DNA of 64,000 nucleotides from Kocuria dechangensis (GTDB taxonomy: Bacteria > Actinomycetota > Actinomycetes > Actinomycetales > Micrococcaceae): assembly GCF_014636775.1 (NCBI RefSeq), contig NZ_BMEQ01000018.1, positions 1 to 64,000 on the forward strand, read 5' to 3'. A program made the position numbers and the translations under genes. The notes under the pieces are model-generated. The model was not told the origin of the DNA and made no database searches. It saw nothing but the letters and a program-made list of their open reading frames with translations. Positions 16,226 to 23,037 of the stretch are shown piece after piece; the stretch's first letter is position 1; the number at the start of each line of letters is the position of its first letter.

Positions 16226-17050
16226 GTGACCGACTTCCCCCACCTCGTCCACCTCGACAGCGCCGACGACCCCCGGGTGGCCGACTACGCCCGGCTCACC
16301 GACGTGAAGCTGCGCCGCAAGCTCGAGCCGGAGCGGGGGATGTACATCGCCGAGTCCTCCAAGGTGCTGCGCCGGGCGCTCGCCGCCGGCCACAGGCCGC
16401 GCTCCTTCTTCATGGCCGAGAAGTGGTTGGAGGACCTCGCCGACGTCCTCGCCGAGCACCCGGAGGTGCCGCTCTACGTGGGCGAGGACGAGGTGCTGAC
16501 GCAGATCACCGGCTTCCACCTGCACCGCGGGGCGCTCGCGGCGATGCAGCGGCCCGAGCCGGTGGACCTGGAGCAGCTGCTGGCGTCGGCGCGGCGCGTG
16601 GCGGTCCTCGAGGACATCGTGGACCACACCAACGTCGGGGCGATCTTCCGCTCCGCGGCGGCCCTGGACGTCGACGCCGTGCTCGTCACCCCCCGCTGCG
16701 CCGACCCGCTCTACCGGCGCTCCATCCGGGTGTCCATGGGCACCGTGTTCCAGGTCCCGTGGGCCCGGCTCGAGCACTGGACCGCCGACCTCCAGCGGGT
16801 CAAGGACGCGGGGTTCACGACGGCGGCGCTGGCCCTGAGCGACGACTCGATCACCCTCGAGGAGCTCTCCGCGCGCCGGGACGAGAAGCTCGCGCTGGTG
16901 CTCGGCACCGAAGGCGACGGGCTCAGCGCGGCGACCGTGCACCACGCGGACCTGGTGGTGCGGATCCCGATGTCCCACGGCGTGGACTCGCTCAACGTGG
17001 CGGCCGCCTCCGCGGTGGCGTTCTGGGAGACGCGCCCGGGCCGCGGCTGA
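16226..17050 (+). CDS. SpoU/TrmH-family RNA 2'-O-ribose methyltransferase
   Basis: The 274-residue enzyme has an N-terminal L30-like substrate-binding domain (about 1-110) and a SPOUT knot domain. The three family motifs are present: NVGAIFRSA (motif 1), LVLGTEGDGLS (motif 2) and IPMSHGVDSLNVAAASAVAFWE (motif 3). Such enzymes methylate ribose in tRNA or rRNA, or confer resistance to thiostrepton-type antibiotics; the exact target is unknown. GTG at 16226 fits the start of the conserved domain and has a weak GAGAG upstream; TACGAT at 16184-16189 could be the -10 box. The gene converges on the repeat array at 17085. Confidence 0.88.
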   Translation: MTDFPHLVHLDSADDPRVADYARLTDVKLRRKLEPERGMYIAESSKVLRRALAAGHRPRSFFMAEKWLEDLADVLAEHPEVPLYVGEDEVLTQITGFHLHRGALAAMQRPEPVDLEQLLASARRVAVLEDIVDHTNVGAIFRSAAALDVDAVLVTPRCADPLYRRSIRVSMGTVFQVPWARLEHWTADLQRVKDAGFTTAALALSDDSITLEELSARRDEKLALVLGTEGDGLSAATVHHADLVVRIPMSHGVDSLNVAAASAVAFWETRPGRG

Positions 17051-17084
17051 GCTGATGGGCTGAACTGCTGGTCCGACCCGCGGC

Positions 17085-17588
17085 GCGAGGGGTCGTGTTC
17101 TGTGAGCCTCCCTGCGCGAGGGGTCGCGTTCTGCGAGCTTCCCTCTGCGAGGGGTCGTGTTCTGCGAGCTTCCCTGCGTGAGGGGTCGTGTTCTGCGAGC
17201 TTCCCTGCGTGAGGGGTCGTGTTCTGCGAGCTTCCCTGCGTGAGGGGTCGTGTTCTGCGAGCTTCCCTCAGCGAGGGGTCGCGTGCTGCACCCTCCCTCA
17301 GCGAGGGGTCGCGTGCTGCACCCTCCCTCAGTGAGGAGTCTCGTTCTGCACCCCCCTCAGCGAGGGGTCTTGTTCCCACGGAATCAGAGACTGATTGCGG
17401 AAGGTGATGACCCCTCGCGGGAGGCCCGAGCAGGTGATGACCCCTCGCGGGAGGCCCGAGCAGGTGATGACCCCTCGCGGGAGGCCCGAGCAGGTGATGA
17501 CCCCTCGCGGCAGGCCCGAGCAGATGATGACCCCTCGCGGGAGGCCCGAGTAGAAGATGACCCCTCGCGGCAGGCTTGAGCAGAACGC
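17085..17588. repeat. two inverted tandem arrays around a small hairpin core (REPIN-like)
   Basis: The left array has ten units starting at 17085, 17116, 17147, 17178, 17209, 17240, 17271, 17301, 17331 and 17360. They are 29-31 bp long and begin with G(C/T)GAGGGGTC followed by a (C/T)GTTCTGCGAGC-like part. The right array has six 30-bp units containing GACCCCTCGC at 17409, 17439, 17469, 17499, 17529 and 17559. GACCCCTCGC is the exact reverse complement of the left unit's GCGAGGGGTC. Between the arrays lies CACGG and the hairpin AATCAG-AGA-CTGATT (17382-17396). The units abut, with no spacers. The element separates the convergent methyltransferase and MFS genes and may also end transcription from both sides. 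Bases 17051-17084 hold nothing else. Confidence 0.85.
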
Positions 17589-17594
17589 GATCGG

Positions 17595-18878
17595 TCAGGC
17601 GGCAGGGGTCGGCTCCGGGCGGTGGGTCTCGTACATGCGCACCGCCACGACCAGGGCCGAGACGGCGCTGATGCCGGCGGCCGCCCAGACGGCGGCGTGC
17701 AGGCCCAGGAGATCGGCCACGATCCCGCCGAGCACCGCCCCGACCGCGTAGCCCAGGTCCCGCCACACCCGGTAGACGCCCACGGCCCGGCCGCGCCAGG
17801 CCGGGTGGGCGACGTCGCCGACCACGGCCAGCAGCGTCGGGTAGACCATCGCGGTGCCCGCCCCCAGCAGCATCGTGCCGAGGGCCCAGCCGCCGAAGCC
17901 GTCGCCCAGGGCGATCAGCACCAGGGCCGCGGCCTGGGTGGTCATGCCGGCGGTGATCAGGTGCTTGCGCCCGATCCGGTCCGAGAGCGCCCCGGTGACC
18001 AGCTGCCCGAGGCCCCACACGGCCGGGTAGAGGGCGAACAGGAGCCCGATCTGGTCCACGGAGAGCTCCGCGGTGGCGAAGAGCAGGGGGAACAGGCCCC
18101 AGGAGAGCCCGAAGTTGAGGTTGTTGACCAGCCCCGCCTGGCTGGCCGAGGACAGGGCGGGCTCCTTGAGGCTGGTCTGGGCGAGGATCTGGCGGTCGGT
18201 GAGCCCGGCGTGGAGGTGGTCGTGGATCCCGTCGGCGCGCCCCACGTGCTGGGCGGCCTCCAGCCGGGCGTGCTCCCGGGTCTCCTTCACGAAGGCGCCC
18301 GACAGCAGCAGCGCCAGGGCCGTGTAGAAGAGCCCCAGCAGGAACGGTGCCGGGCGCAGGCCGTACTGGGCGGCCAGGTAGCCGGCCAGCAGGGAGGTGA
18401 CGGCCACGGCGCCGTAGCCGGCGGCCTCGTTGAGCCCCATGGCCAGGCCGCGCTGCTTGGGGCCCACGAGGTCGATCTTCATCACCACCGTGGTGGACCA
18501 GGTCAGCCCCTGGTTGATGCCCAGCAGGACGTTGGCGGCCACGACCCACCACCAGTCCGGGGCCCAGATCAGCATCAGCGGGACCGGCACGGCGAACAGC
18601 CAGCCCGCGACCAGCACCGGCTTGCGGCCGAAGCGGTCGGAGAACGTCCCGGCGAACCAGTTGGCGATCGCCTTGGTGACCCCGAACGCCGCCACGTAGG
18701 TGAAGATGAAGGTGTAGCCGGTCAGCCCGAACTCGGACTCCGCCAGCAGGGGCAGCACGGTCTGCTGCTGGCCGACCATGCCGCCGACCAGGGCGTTGAT
18801 CGCCACCAGCAGGGCGAACTGGGCGGCGTTGGCCCGCAGGCCCAGACGGAGGGGACGGGATGCGGCTCGAGGAGTCAT
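17595..18878 (-). CDS. MFS transporter, 12 transmembrane segments, under a CsoR-like operator
   Basis: The 427-residue protein has about 12 hydrophobic segments. The major-facilitator loop 2-3 signature is GTFSDRFGRKPVLVAG, and its half-repeat is GALSDRIGRKHLITAG. A His-containing central loop (HARLEAAQHVGRADGIHDHLHAG) could bind metal. Substrate is unknown. The ATG at 18878 directly follows an inverted repeat AATACCC-CCCA-GGGTATT, a form known for CsoR/RcnR-type regulators of metal or persulfide stress, so the cargo may be linked to such stress. No regulator gene lies nearby. The last codons of the gene fall within sequence repeated upstream of it at 19033-19088, so the gene is flanked by direct repeats. 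Confidence 0.83.
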   Translation of the reverse strand: MTPRAASRPLRLGLRANAAQFALLVAINALVGGMVGQQQTVLPLLAESEFGLTGYTFIFTYVAAFGVTKAIANWFAGTFSDRFGRKPVLVAGWLFAVPVPLMLIWAPDWWWVVAANVLLGINQGLTWSTTVVMKIDLVGPKQRGLAMGLNEAAGYGAVAVTSLLAGYLAAQYGLRPAPFLLGLFYTALALLLSGAFVKETREHARLEAAQHVGRADGIHDHLHAGLTDRQILAQTSLKEPALSSASQAGLVNNLNFGLSWGLFPLLFATAELSVDQIGLLFALYPAVWGLGQLVTGALSDRIGRKHLITAGMTTQAAALVLIALGDGFGGWALGTMLLGAGTAMVYPTLLAVVGDVAHPAWRGRAVGVYRVWRDLGYAVGAVLGGIVADLLGLHAAVWAAAGISAVSALVVAVRMYETHRPEPTPAA

Positions 18879-18896
18879 AATACCCCCCAGGGTATT
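18879..18896. promoter_or_regulatory. CsoR/RcnR-like inverted repeat at the MFS start codon
   Basis: AATACCC (18879-18885), CCCA, GGGTATT (18890-18896) is a perfect seven-base inverted repeat with a G/C-tract centre. It resembles operators of the CsoR/RcnR/CstR (DUF156) family. It touches the ATG of the minus-strand MFS gene and leaves no room for a Shine-Dalgarno site, so a bound repressor would block both the promoter and the start. Confidence 0.55.
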
Positions 18897-18956
18897 GGAT
18901 CGGAATGCGGCGTGCACACATGTCTGCCCCGGAGGCCGGACGCGGAGTGGGGTCGG

Positions 18957-19088
18957 CGGGTCGCGTTCTGCGGGCTCCCCTGGGCGAGGGGGCTCGTCCT
19001 CACGGAATCAGCGACTGATGGAGGCAGGTGGCGACCCCTCGCGGGAGGTCTGAGCAGAACTTGATCCGTCGGGCGGCAAGGGATCGGC
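18957..19088. repeat. minimal copy of the inverted-array element
   Basis: This copy has two degenerate left units (GGGTCGCGTTCTGCGGGC, then GGCGAGGGGGCTCGTCC), the core CACGG followed by hairpin AATCAG-CGA-CTGAT (19006-19019), and one right unit with GACCCCTCGC at 19033-19042. The similarity to the large copy continues past the right unit (GAGCAGAAC, GATC-GTC-GGCGGCA) into sequence that encodes the end of the MFS gene at 17588-17612. It therefore forms a direct repeat of about 55 bp with 17559-17613. Confidence 0.75.
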
Positions 19089-19141
19089 GGCAAGGGGTCG
19101 GCGGCAAGGGGGCGGCGGCGAGGGGGCGGCGGCGAGGGGCC
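19072..19141. repeat. five 14-bp G-rich tandem units
   Basis: The units begin at 19072, 19086, 19100, 19114 and 19128 and read GGCGGC(A/G)AGGGG(A/T/G/C)C with few changes. Each has a run of three to five G, so the plus strand could fold into a G-quadruplex. The block lies between the minimal repeat element and the first AMIN-like gene. No gene is seen in 18897-19266 apart from these repeats. Confidence 0.7.
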
Positions 19142-19266
19142 GGATGCGGAGAGGGGGCCGGCGGCGGATAACGGTTCGGCGGTCAAGCGGTCTCCCACCG
19201 GTGCCCACGCCGCGCACCGGGCGTACCCTGGAGGCTTCCAGGAGTACCGATCCCCGCAGGTGCATC

Positions 19267-19839
19267 ATGAGCATGCTCATTCTGGGGCCGCCCCTGATGG
19301 CGGCGGTCGTGGGCCTGGGACTCACCGCCCCGGCCCGTGGCGCGACGATTTCCCGGCCCCCTTCCCCCGGCTCCCCGCTCGCCGGCATCCTGTTCCGCCC
19401 CGCGCTGCAGAGATGGGGCGGCGCTCCCGACGGCAGGGTCATCACCAACGTCCGGGCCGGTCGCCACGAGGACTTCGACCGGCTCGTGGTGGACGTGCGC
19501 GGCGGCGAGCCCGCCTACGACGTCGAGTACGTAGCCGCGGTCGTGGCGCAGGGCTCGGGCGGCCGCGTCCAGCTCATGGGCCGCGCCGCCCTCCAGGTGC
19601 TCGTCCACGCCGCGCGCCACGACCACCTCGGCAACGAGACCTGGGCGGCCACCGACCCCCGGGAGCTCGTGGACGTCGAGGGCTACCGCAGCTTCCGCCA
19701 GGTCGCCTGGGCCGGGCACTTCGAGGGGTGGTCGACGATCGGCGTGGGCGTGCGCACGCAGCTGCCCTTCCGGGTCCTGCTGCTCAACGGCCGGGACGAG
19801 ACCCGCCACGTGGTGATCGACGTCGCGCACGACCGCTGA
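19267..19839 (+). CDS. secreted AMIN-like domain protein, copy 1
   Basis: The 190-residue protein begins with a signal-peptide-like segment (MLILGPPLMAAVVGLGLTAPARG) and continues with an AMIN-like domain: ITNVRAGRHEDFDRLVVDVRG, a central YDVEYV strand, and a C-terminal FRQVAWAGHFEGWSTIGVGVR followed by FRVLLLNG and HVVIDVAH. AMIN-like domains are extracellular and often bind cell-wall polymers. It is a diverged paralogue of the next gene; the shared blocks are RAG-H--FDRLVVD, DPRELVDV--YR-FRQVAW and LPFR--LLNG. The ATG at 19267 puts the start right before the signal peptide; a longer frame upstream is Arg-rich and runs into the G-rich repeats. Confidence 0.72.
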   Translation: MSMLILGPPLMAAVVGLGLTAPARGATISRPPSPGSPLAGILFRPALQRWGGAPDGRVITNVRAGRHEDFDRLVVDVRGGEPAYDVEYVAAVVAQGSGGRVQLMGRAALQVLVHAARHDHLGNETWAATDPRELVDVEGYRSFRQVAWAGHFEGWSTIGVGVRTQLPFRVLLLNGRDETRHVVIDVAHDR

Positions 19840-19928
19840 CGGCGACGCGCAGGACGCCCTGGTCGCCGCGGGCCGGAGGGCGGGGAGTCCCTGGTTGCTC
19901 GGCGCCGTAACGATTGCGACCACACTTC

Positions 19929-19945
19929 AGTCTCATCTGGAGACT
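19929..19945. promoter_or_regulatory. inverted repeat between the two AMIN-like genes
   Basis: AGTCTC (19929-19934), ATCTG, GAGACT (19940-19945) is a perfect six-base inverted repeat in a short lower-GC stretch about 80 bases before the second AMIN-like gene. It may be a terminator of the first gene or an operator of the second. Confidence 0.3.
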
Positions 19946-20023
19946 TAACGTTCGAGAAGGCGGATCATGGGAGCACCCGATCGGGCACAACAGGGGCCCG
20001 AGGGGTCATCGAGAAGGTGCGTC

Positions 20024-20578
20024 ATGAAGAAGCTGATCTCATGGCTGGCGGCACTGGTGCTGGCCATGGGGCTGGGGCTGATCGTCCCCGGCAGCGCCAG
20101 TGCCGCGGCCCCGTACTGCGGCATCACGTGGGGTTCCGGACCCAAGAGCAGGGAAGGCAACGTCACGCCGCCCCACATCCCCCACGTCACCGACATCCGG
20201 GCGGGACAGCACCGCTGCTTCGACCGGCTCGTGGTGGACCTCGACGGCAAGGTGAGGGGCTACTCCGTCGGCTACCGGCAGTTCACGGGCATCGGCTCCG
20301 GGGAGCCCATCCCGCTGCGCGGGACCGACCTGGTGATCACCGTCGACGCCCCCGCCTACGACGACGAGGGGGAGGCCACCTACAAGTTCGGCAACCCGCG
20401 TGAGCTGGTGGACGTGCGGGACTACCGGACCTTCCGGCAGGTCGCCTGGGGCGGCAGCTTCGAGGCCCAGACCTCCGTCGGCCTCGGCGTGCGCGCGCGG
20501 CTGCCCTTCCGCGCGTTCATCCTCAACGGCCCGGGCAGCGGCTCGCGGCTCGTCGTCGACGTCGCGCACCGGTGGTGA
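20024..20578 (+). CDS. secreted AMIN-like domain protein, copy 2
   Basis: The 184-residue protein has a clear Sec signal peptide: MKKLISW, a hydrophobic core and ASA before AAPYC, with cleavage expected near residue 28. The mature part carries the same AMIN-like blocks as the upstream copy (IRAGQHRCFDRLVVDLDG, NPRELVDVRDYRTFRQVAWG, LPFRAFILNG, LVVDVAHRW). GAGAAGGTG lies four bases before the ATG. Two cysteines (in PYC and HRC) could form a disulfide. A perfect 34-bp palindrome 38 bases past the stop ends the unit. Role unknown; binding to wall polysaccharide is an inference from the domain type. Confidence 0.78.
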   Translation: MKKLISWLAALVLAMGLGLIVPGSASAAAPYCGITWGSGPKSREGNVTPPHIPHVTDIRAGQHRCFDRLVVDLDGKVRGYSVGYRQFTGIGSGEPIPLRGTDLVITVDAPAYDDEGEATYKFGNPRELVDVRDYRTFRQVAWGGSFEAQTSVGLGVRARLPFRAFILNGPGSGSRLVVDVAHRW

Positions 20579-20616
20579 CCCGGCGAGAGACAGGGAGCGA
20601 ACAGGAGAAGACCACA

Positions 20617-20650
20617 GCCGAGGGGCCCGGTGCGCACCGGGCCCCTCGGC
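20617..20650. terminator. perfect 34-bp palindrome, likely terminator
   Basis: The 34 bases are fully self-complementary, starting GCCGAGGGGCCCGG and centred on TGCGCA. The position, 38 bases after the AMIN-like stop and before rpmE2, suits a terminator, although no T-tract follows. Confidence 0.6.
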
Positions 20651-20775
20651 ACGCCGCGGCGCACGTGACCTGCGGGCCGTTCTCCGGTACGCTGGACCGC
20701 TGGTGCCCGACGCCCCCGCCCTCCCCGGACCGCGGGACCGCACGACGGCGACGCACCATCCACCGAGCGAAGCCG

Positions 20776-20795
20776 TGCCTGGCAAAATCCAGGCA
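20776..20795. promoter_or_regulatory. hairpin in the rpmE2 leader
   Basis: TGCCTGG (20776-20782), CAAAAT, CCAGGCA (20789-20795) forms a perfect seven-pair stem with an A-rich loop. It lies 20 bases before the rpmE2 ATG, just ahead of the ribosome site AGAAGG. It could be an RNA structure bound by the ribosomal protein or a DNA operator; type B L31 genes are often under Zur in actinobacteria, but the sequence is not an obvious Zur box. Confidence 0.35.
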
Positions 20796-20815
20796 CCAAC
20801 AGAAGGTTTGAACCC

Positions 20816-21076
20816 ATGAAGACTGACATCCACCCGGACTACCACCCGGTCCTCTTCCGCGACCTGGCCTCCGGCAAGACCATCCTCACCCGGTCCACCG
20901 CCACCTCGCAGAAGACCGAGACGTGGGAGGACGGCAACGAGTACCCGATCATCGAGGTCGAGATCTCCTCGGAGTCCCACCCGTTCTACACCGGCAAGCA
21001 GCGCATCATGGACTCCGCCGGCCGCGTGGAGCGCTTCAACGCCCGCTTCAAGAACTTCGGCAAGTCGAACGCCTGA
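20816..21076 (+). CDS. rpmE2: 50S ribosomal protein bL31, type B (zinc-free)
   Basis: The 86 residues match bL31 type B from start to end: [23 protein letters not shown], then HPFYTGKQR and [13 protein letters not shown]. There is no cysteine, so the CxxC zinc site of type A L31 is absent. Bacteria with both forms swap in the zinc-free version during zinc shortage. GAAGG lies eight bases before the ATG. TACGCT at 20689 may be a -10 box, giving a leader of about 120 bases that contains a small hairpin. A strong terminator follows. The gene appears monocistronic. Confidence 0.95.
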   Translation: MKTDIHPDYHPVLFRDLASGKTILTRSTATSQKTETWEDGNEYPIIEVEISSESHPFYTGKQRIMDSAGRVERFNARFKNFGKSNA

Positions 21077-21104
21077 GGTTCCCTCCCGTCCACGGGACCC
21101 ACGT

Positions 21105-21139
21105 GCTCAGGCCCGGACCGCATCGGTCCGGGCCTGAGC
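21105..21139. terminator. strong hairpin terminator after rpmE2
   Basis: Sixteen perfect base pairs (arms GCTCAGGCCCGGACCG at 21105-21120 and CGGTCCGGGCCTGAGC at 21124-21139) enclose the loop CAT. It lies 28 bases after the rpmE2 stop. Confidence 0.8.
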
Positions 21140-21223
21140 CGTCCCCGGGCGCCGGGGCCCCCGCGGATCCCGGGCCGATACAGTAGGGACGGCCTTCCCC
21201 CTCCGCCCCCCAGGAGCCCCTCC

Positions 21224-22978
21224 GTGCACCGTCCTGCCCGCCGTGCCGTCCCCGCGCTCGCCGTGAGCCTCGCCCTCGCCCTGAGCGGGTGCGGCGACGG
21301 CACGACGATGCCGGACCCCGCCGCGACGACCCCGGCCACGGCCGGGGACACCCCGCTCACCGAGATCGACCCCGCCGAGATCGCCGAGCAGCGCGATCTC
21401 CCCGAGACCTACCGGCAGCCCGCCGTGGACGGCACCGCCCAGCCCGCGGCCACCGTGGCCGTGGACGCGGAGCCCACGGGGGAGGACTACGCCCACGGCG
21501 GCGTGGGGCTGTCCTTCGAGGCCACCGAGCTCGCGGACGAGCGGCTCAGCGCCGAGAACACGGACCTCGTGCACCTGGTCCGGCAGATGGACCAGCCCAC
21601 CCTGCGCTTCGGCGGCAACTCCGTGGACCGCCGGTTCTTCTTCACCGCCGAGGACGAGCAGCCGCCCACGGACTGGCCCCTGCAGAAGGGGGAGCAGATC
21701 ACCACGGTCACGCCCGAGGACCTCGAGCGCGTGGCCGGTTTCGCGGAGGCCACCGGCTCCAAGGTGATCCTCGGCGCCAACCTCGCCGCGGACGACCCCC
21801 GGCGGGCGGCGGAGCTCGCCGAGCACGGCCGCGCGGCCTTCGGGGACGACCTCATCGCCCTGATGGTCGGCAACGAGCCCAACGGCTTCTACAAGGGCGA
21901 GGACCACCGGCTCACCGTCAAGGACGAGAACTGGGACATCCCGCAGTACCTCGCCGACCTGGAGCAGTACACGGCGGCCGTGCGCGCCGCGGTGCCGGAC
22001 CTGACGATCACCGGCCCCGGCGCGTACGCCCCGGACTGGTGGGCGGCCGTGGCGGAGTCCGGGATCGAGGACGTCGTCCTGGCGGCCCACCAGTACCCCC
22101 TGTCCTCGTGCGACGGCTCGACCCCGCACCAGGAGCCCACCATGCGGAACCTGGTCGCGGAGCACACCCGGGACAACGTCGACCGCTTCCTGGGCCTGGC
22201 GGTGGACCAGGGAAAGGAGGCCGGCCTCCCGGTGTGGCTCAGCGAGACCTCCGTCTCGGCCTGCACCGGCAGCAACGACGTCACCGAGAGCCTGGGCTCG
22301 GCCGTGTTCTCCGCCGAGTACTCCCTGCGCGCCCAGTCCCTGGGCGTGGAGCGGCTCGTCTACCACTCGTCGCTGGACCAGTGCGCCGGCGGCCCGCCCA
22401 TGTCCCCGGTGTGCTCCTCCGGCACCCGTGAGGACCCGAGCGGGGCCTACTCCCTGCGCGCCAACCACCTGGGCATGACCCTGGTGGGCCAGATCCCTGA
22501 CGGCGACTTCCTCGGCACGGCGGTGGCAGGCAACGAGGACGTCACCGCCTACACGATCGACCACGGCGAGGACCCGCAGGGGAGGCGGCAGGTCACCCTC
22601 GCCCTCACGACGTTCGCCGACCCCGCGGGCGACGGGCGCACCCCCGTCACGGTGGACCTGCCCTTCGCCTACGCGGAGGCCGTCATGGCGCAGCTCGGCG
22701 GGCCCGACTGGGACGCCCAGTTCCCCAAGGCGAGCCTGTTCGACGTGGCGCCCGAGGACGGGGAGCGGCGCACCGAGGACACCGACGGGCGCGCCCAGAC
22801 CGTCGACGCCGCCCTGACCCCCATCGGCGACGACCATGTGTCCGTGGACGGCTGGGGGCTGCCCCTCACCCCGGTCAGCGAGCGACCGAAGGTCCCCGGC
22901 GCGGAGCCCAGCACGGACGAGCTTCGCCTGTCGCTGAACCCCGGCACCGTCACGGTCGTGACCCTGACCCAGGAGTAA
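21224..22978 (+). CDS. GH79-like glycoside hydrolase lipoprotein
   Basis: The 584-residue protein has a lipoprotein signal ending in LALSGCGDG, then a Thr/Pro-rich linker (about 25-85) and a TIM-barrel domain resembling GH79 (beta-glucuronidase/heparanase clan). The family start GVGLSFEATEL and LRFGGNSVDRRFF are clear. The acid/base is probably Glu in MVGNEPNGF and the nucleophile Glu in VWLSETSVSACTG. A C-terminal beta-sandwich (about 480-584) follows. Being anchored outside the membrane, it would trim uronic-acid polysaccharides, possibly the cell's own ManNAcA-type polymer made by the nearby locus (inference). GTG start with AGGAG seven bases upstream; TACAGT at 21179 may be the -10 box. 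Confidence 0.75.
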   Translation: MHRPARRAVPALAVSLALALSGCGDGTTMPDPAATTPATAGDTPLTEIDPAEIAEQRDLPETYRQPAVDGTAQPAATVAVDAEPTGEDYAHGGVGLSFEATELADERLSAENTDLVHLVRQMDQPTLRFGGNSVDRRFFFTAEDEQPPTDWPLQKGEQITTVTPEDLERVAGFAEATGSKVILGANLAADDPRRAAELAEHGRAAFGDDLIALMVGNEPNGFYKGEDHRLTVKDENWDIPQYLADLEQYTAAVRAAVPDLTITGPGAYAPDWWAAVAESGIEDVVLAAHQYPLSSCDGSTPHQEPTMRNLVAEHTRDNVDRFLGLAVDQGKEAGLPVWLSETSVSACTGSNDVTESLGSAVFSAEYSLRAQSLGVERLVYHSSLDQCAGGPPMSPVCSSGTREDPSGAYSLRANHLGMTLVGQIPDGDFLGTAVAGNEDVTAYTIDHGEDPQGRRQVTLALTTFADPAGDGRTPVTVDLPFAYAEAVMAQLGGPDWDAQFPKASLFDVAPEDGERRTEDTDGRAQTVDAALTPIGDDHVSVDGWGLPLTPVSERPKVPGAEPSTDELRLSLNPGTVTVVTLTQE

Positions 22979-23037
22979 CCTGGCACCGGAGCAGCGGGTC
23001 CGGAGAGCAGGACCAGCACGGAGCGGGGAGGACAACG

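Noticed and set aside
17219-17579. open frames within the repeat array on both strands
   Set aside because: They only translate the repeat units (for example LSEGSRAAPS or ARGHHLLGP) and have no start signals or family features.
17085-17588. CRISPR-like array of about 30-bp repeats
   Set aside because: The units abut directly, with no unique spacers, and they invert at the centre. No cas genes are near.
16711-18921. 736-codon minus-strand frame covering the MFS gene, array and methyltransferase
   Set aside because: It is a frame shadow: the MFS protein in another frame has clear membrane segments and family motifs.
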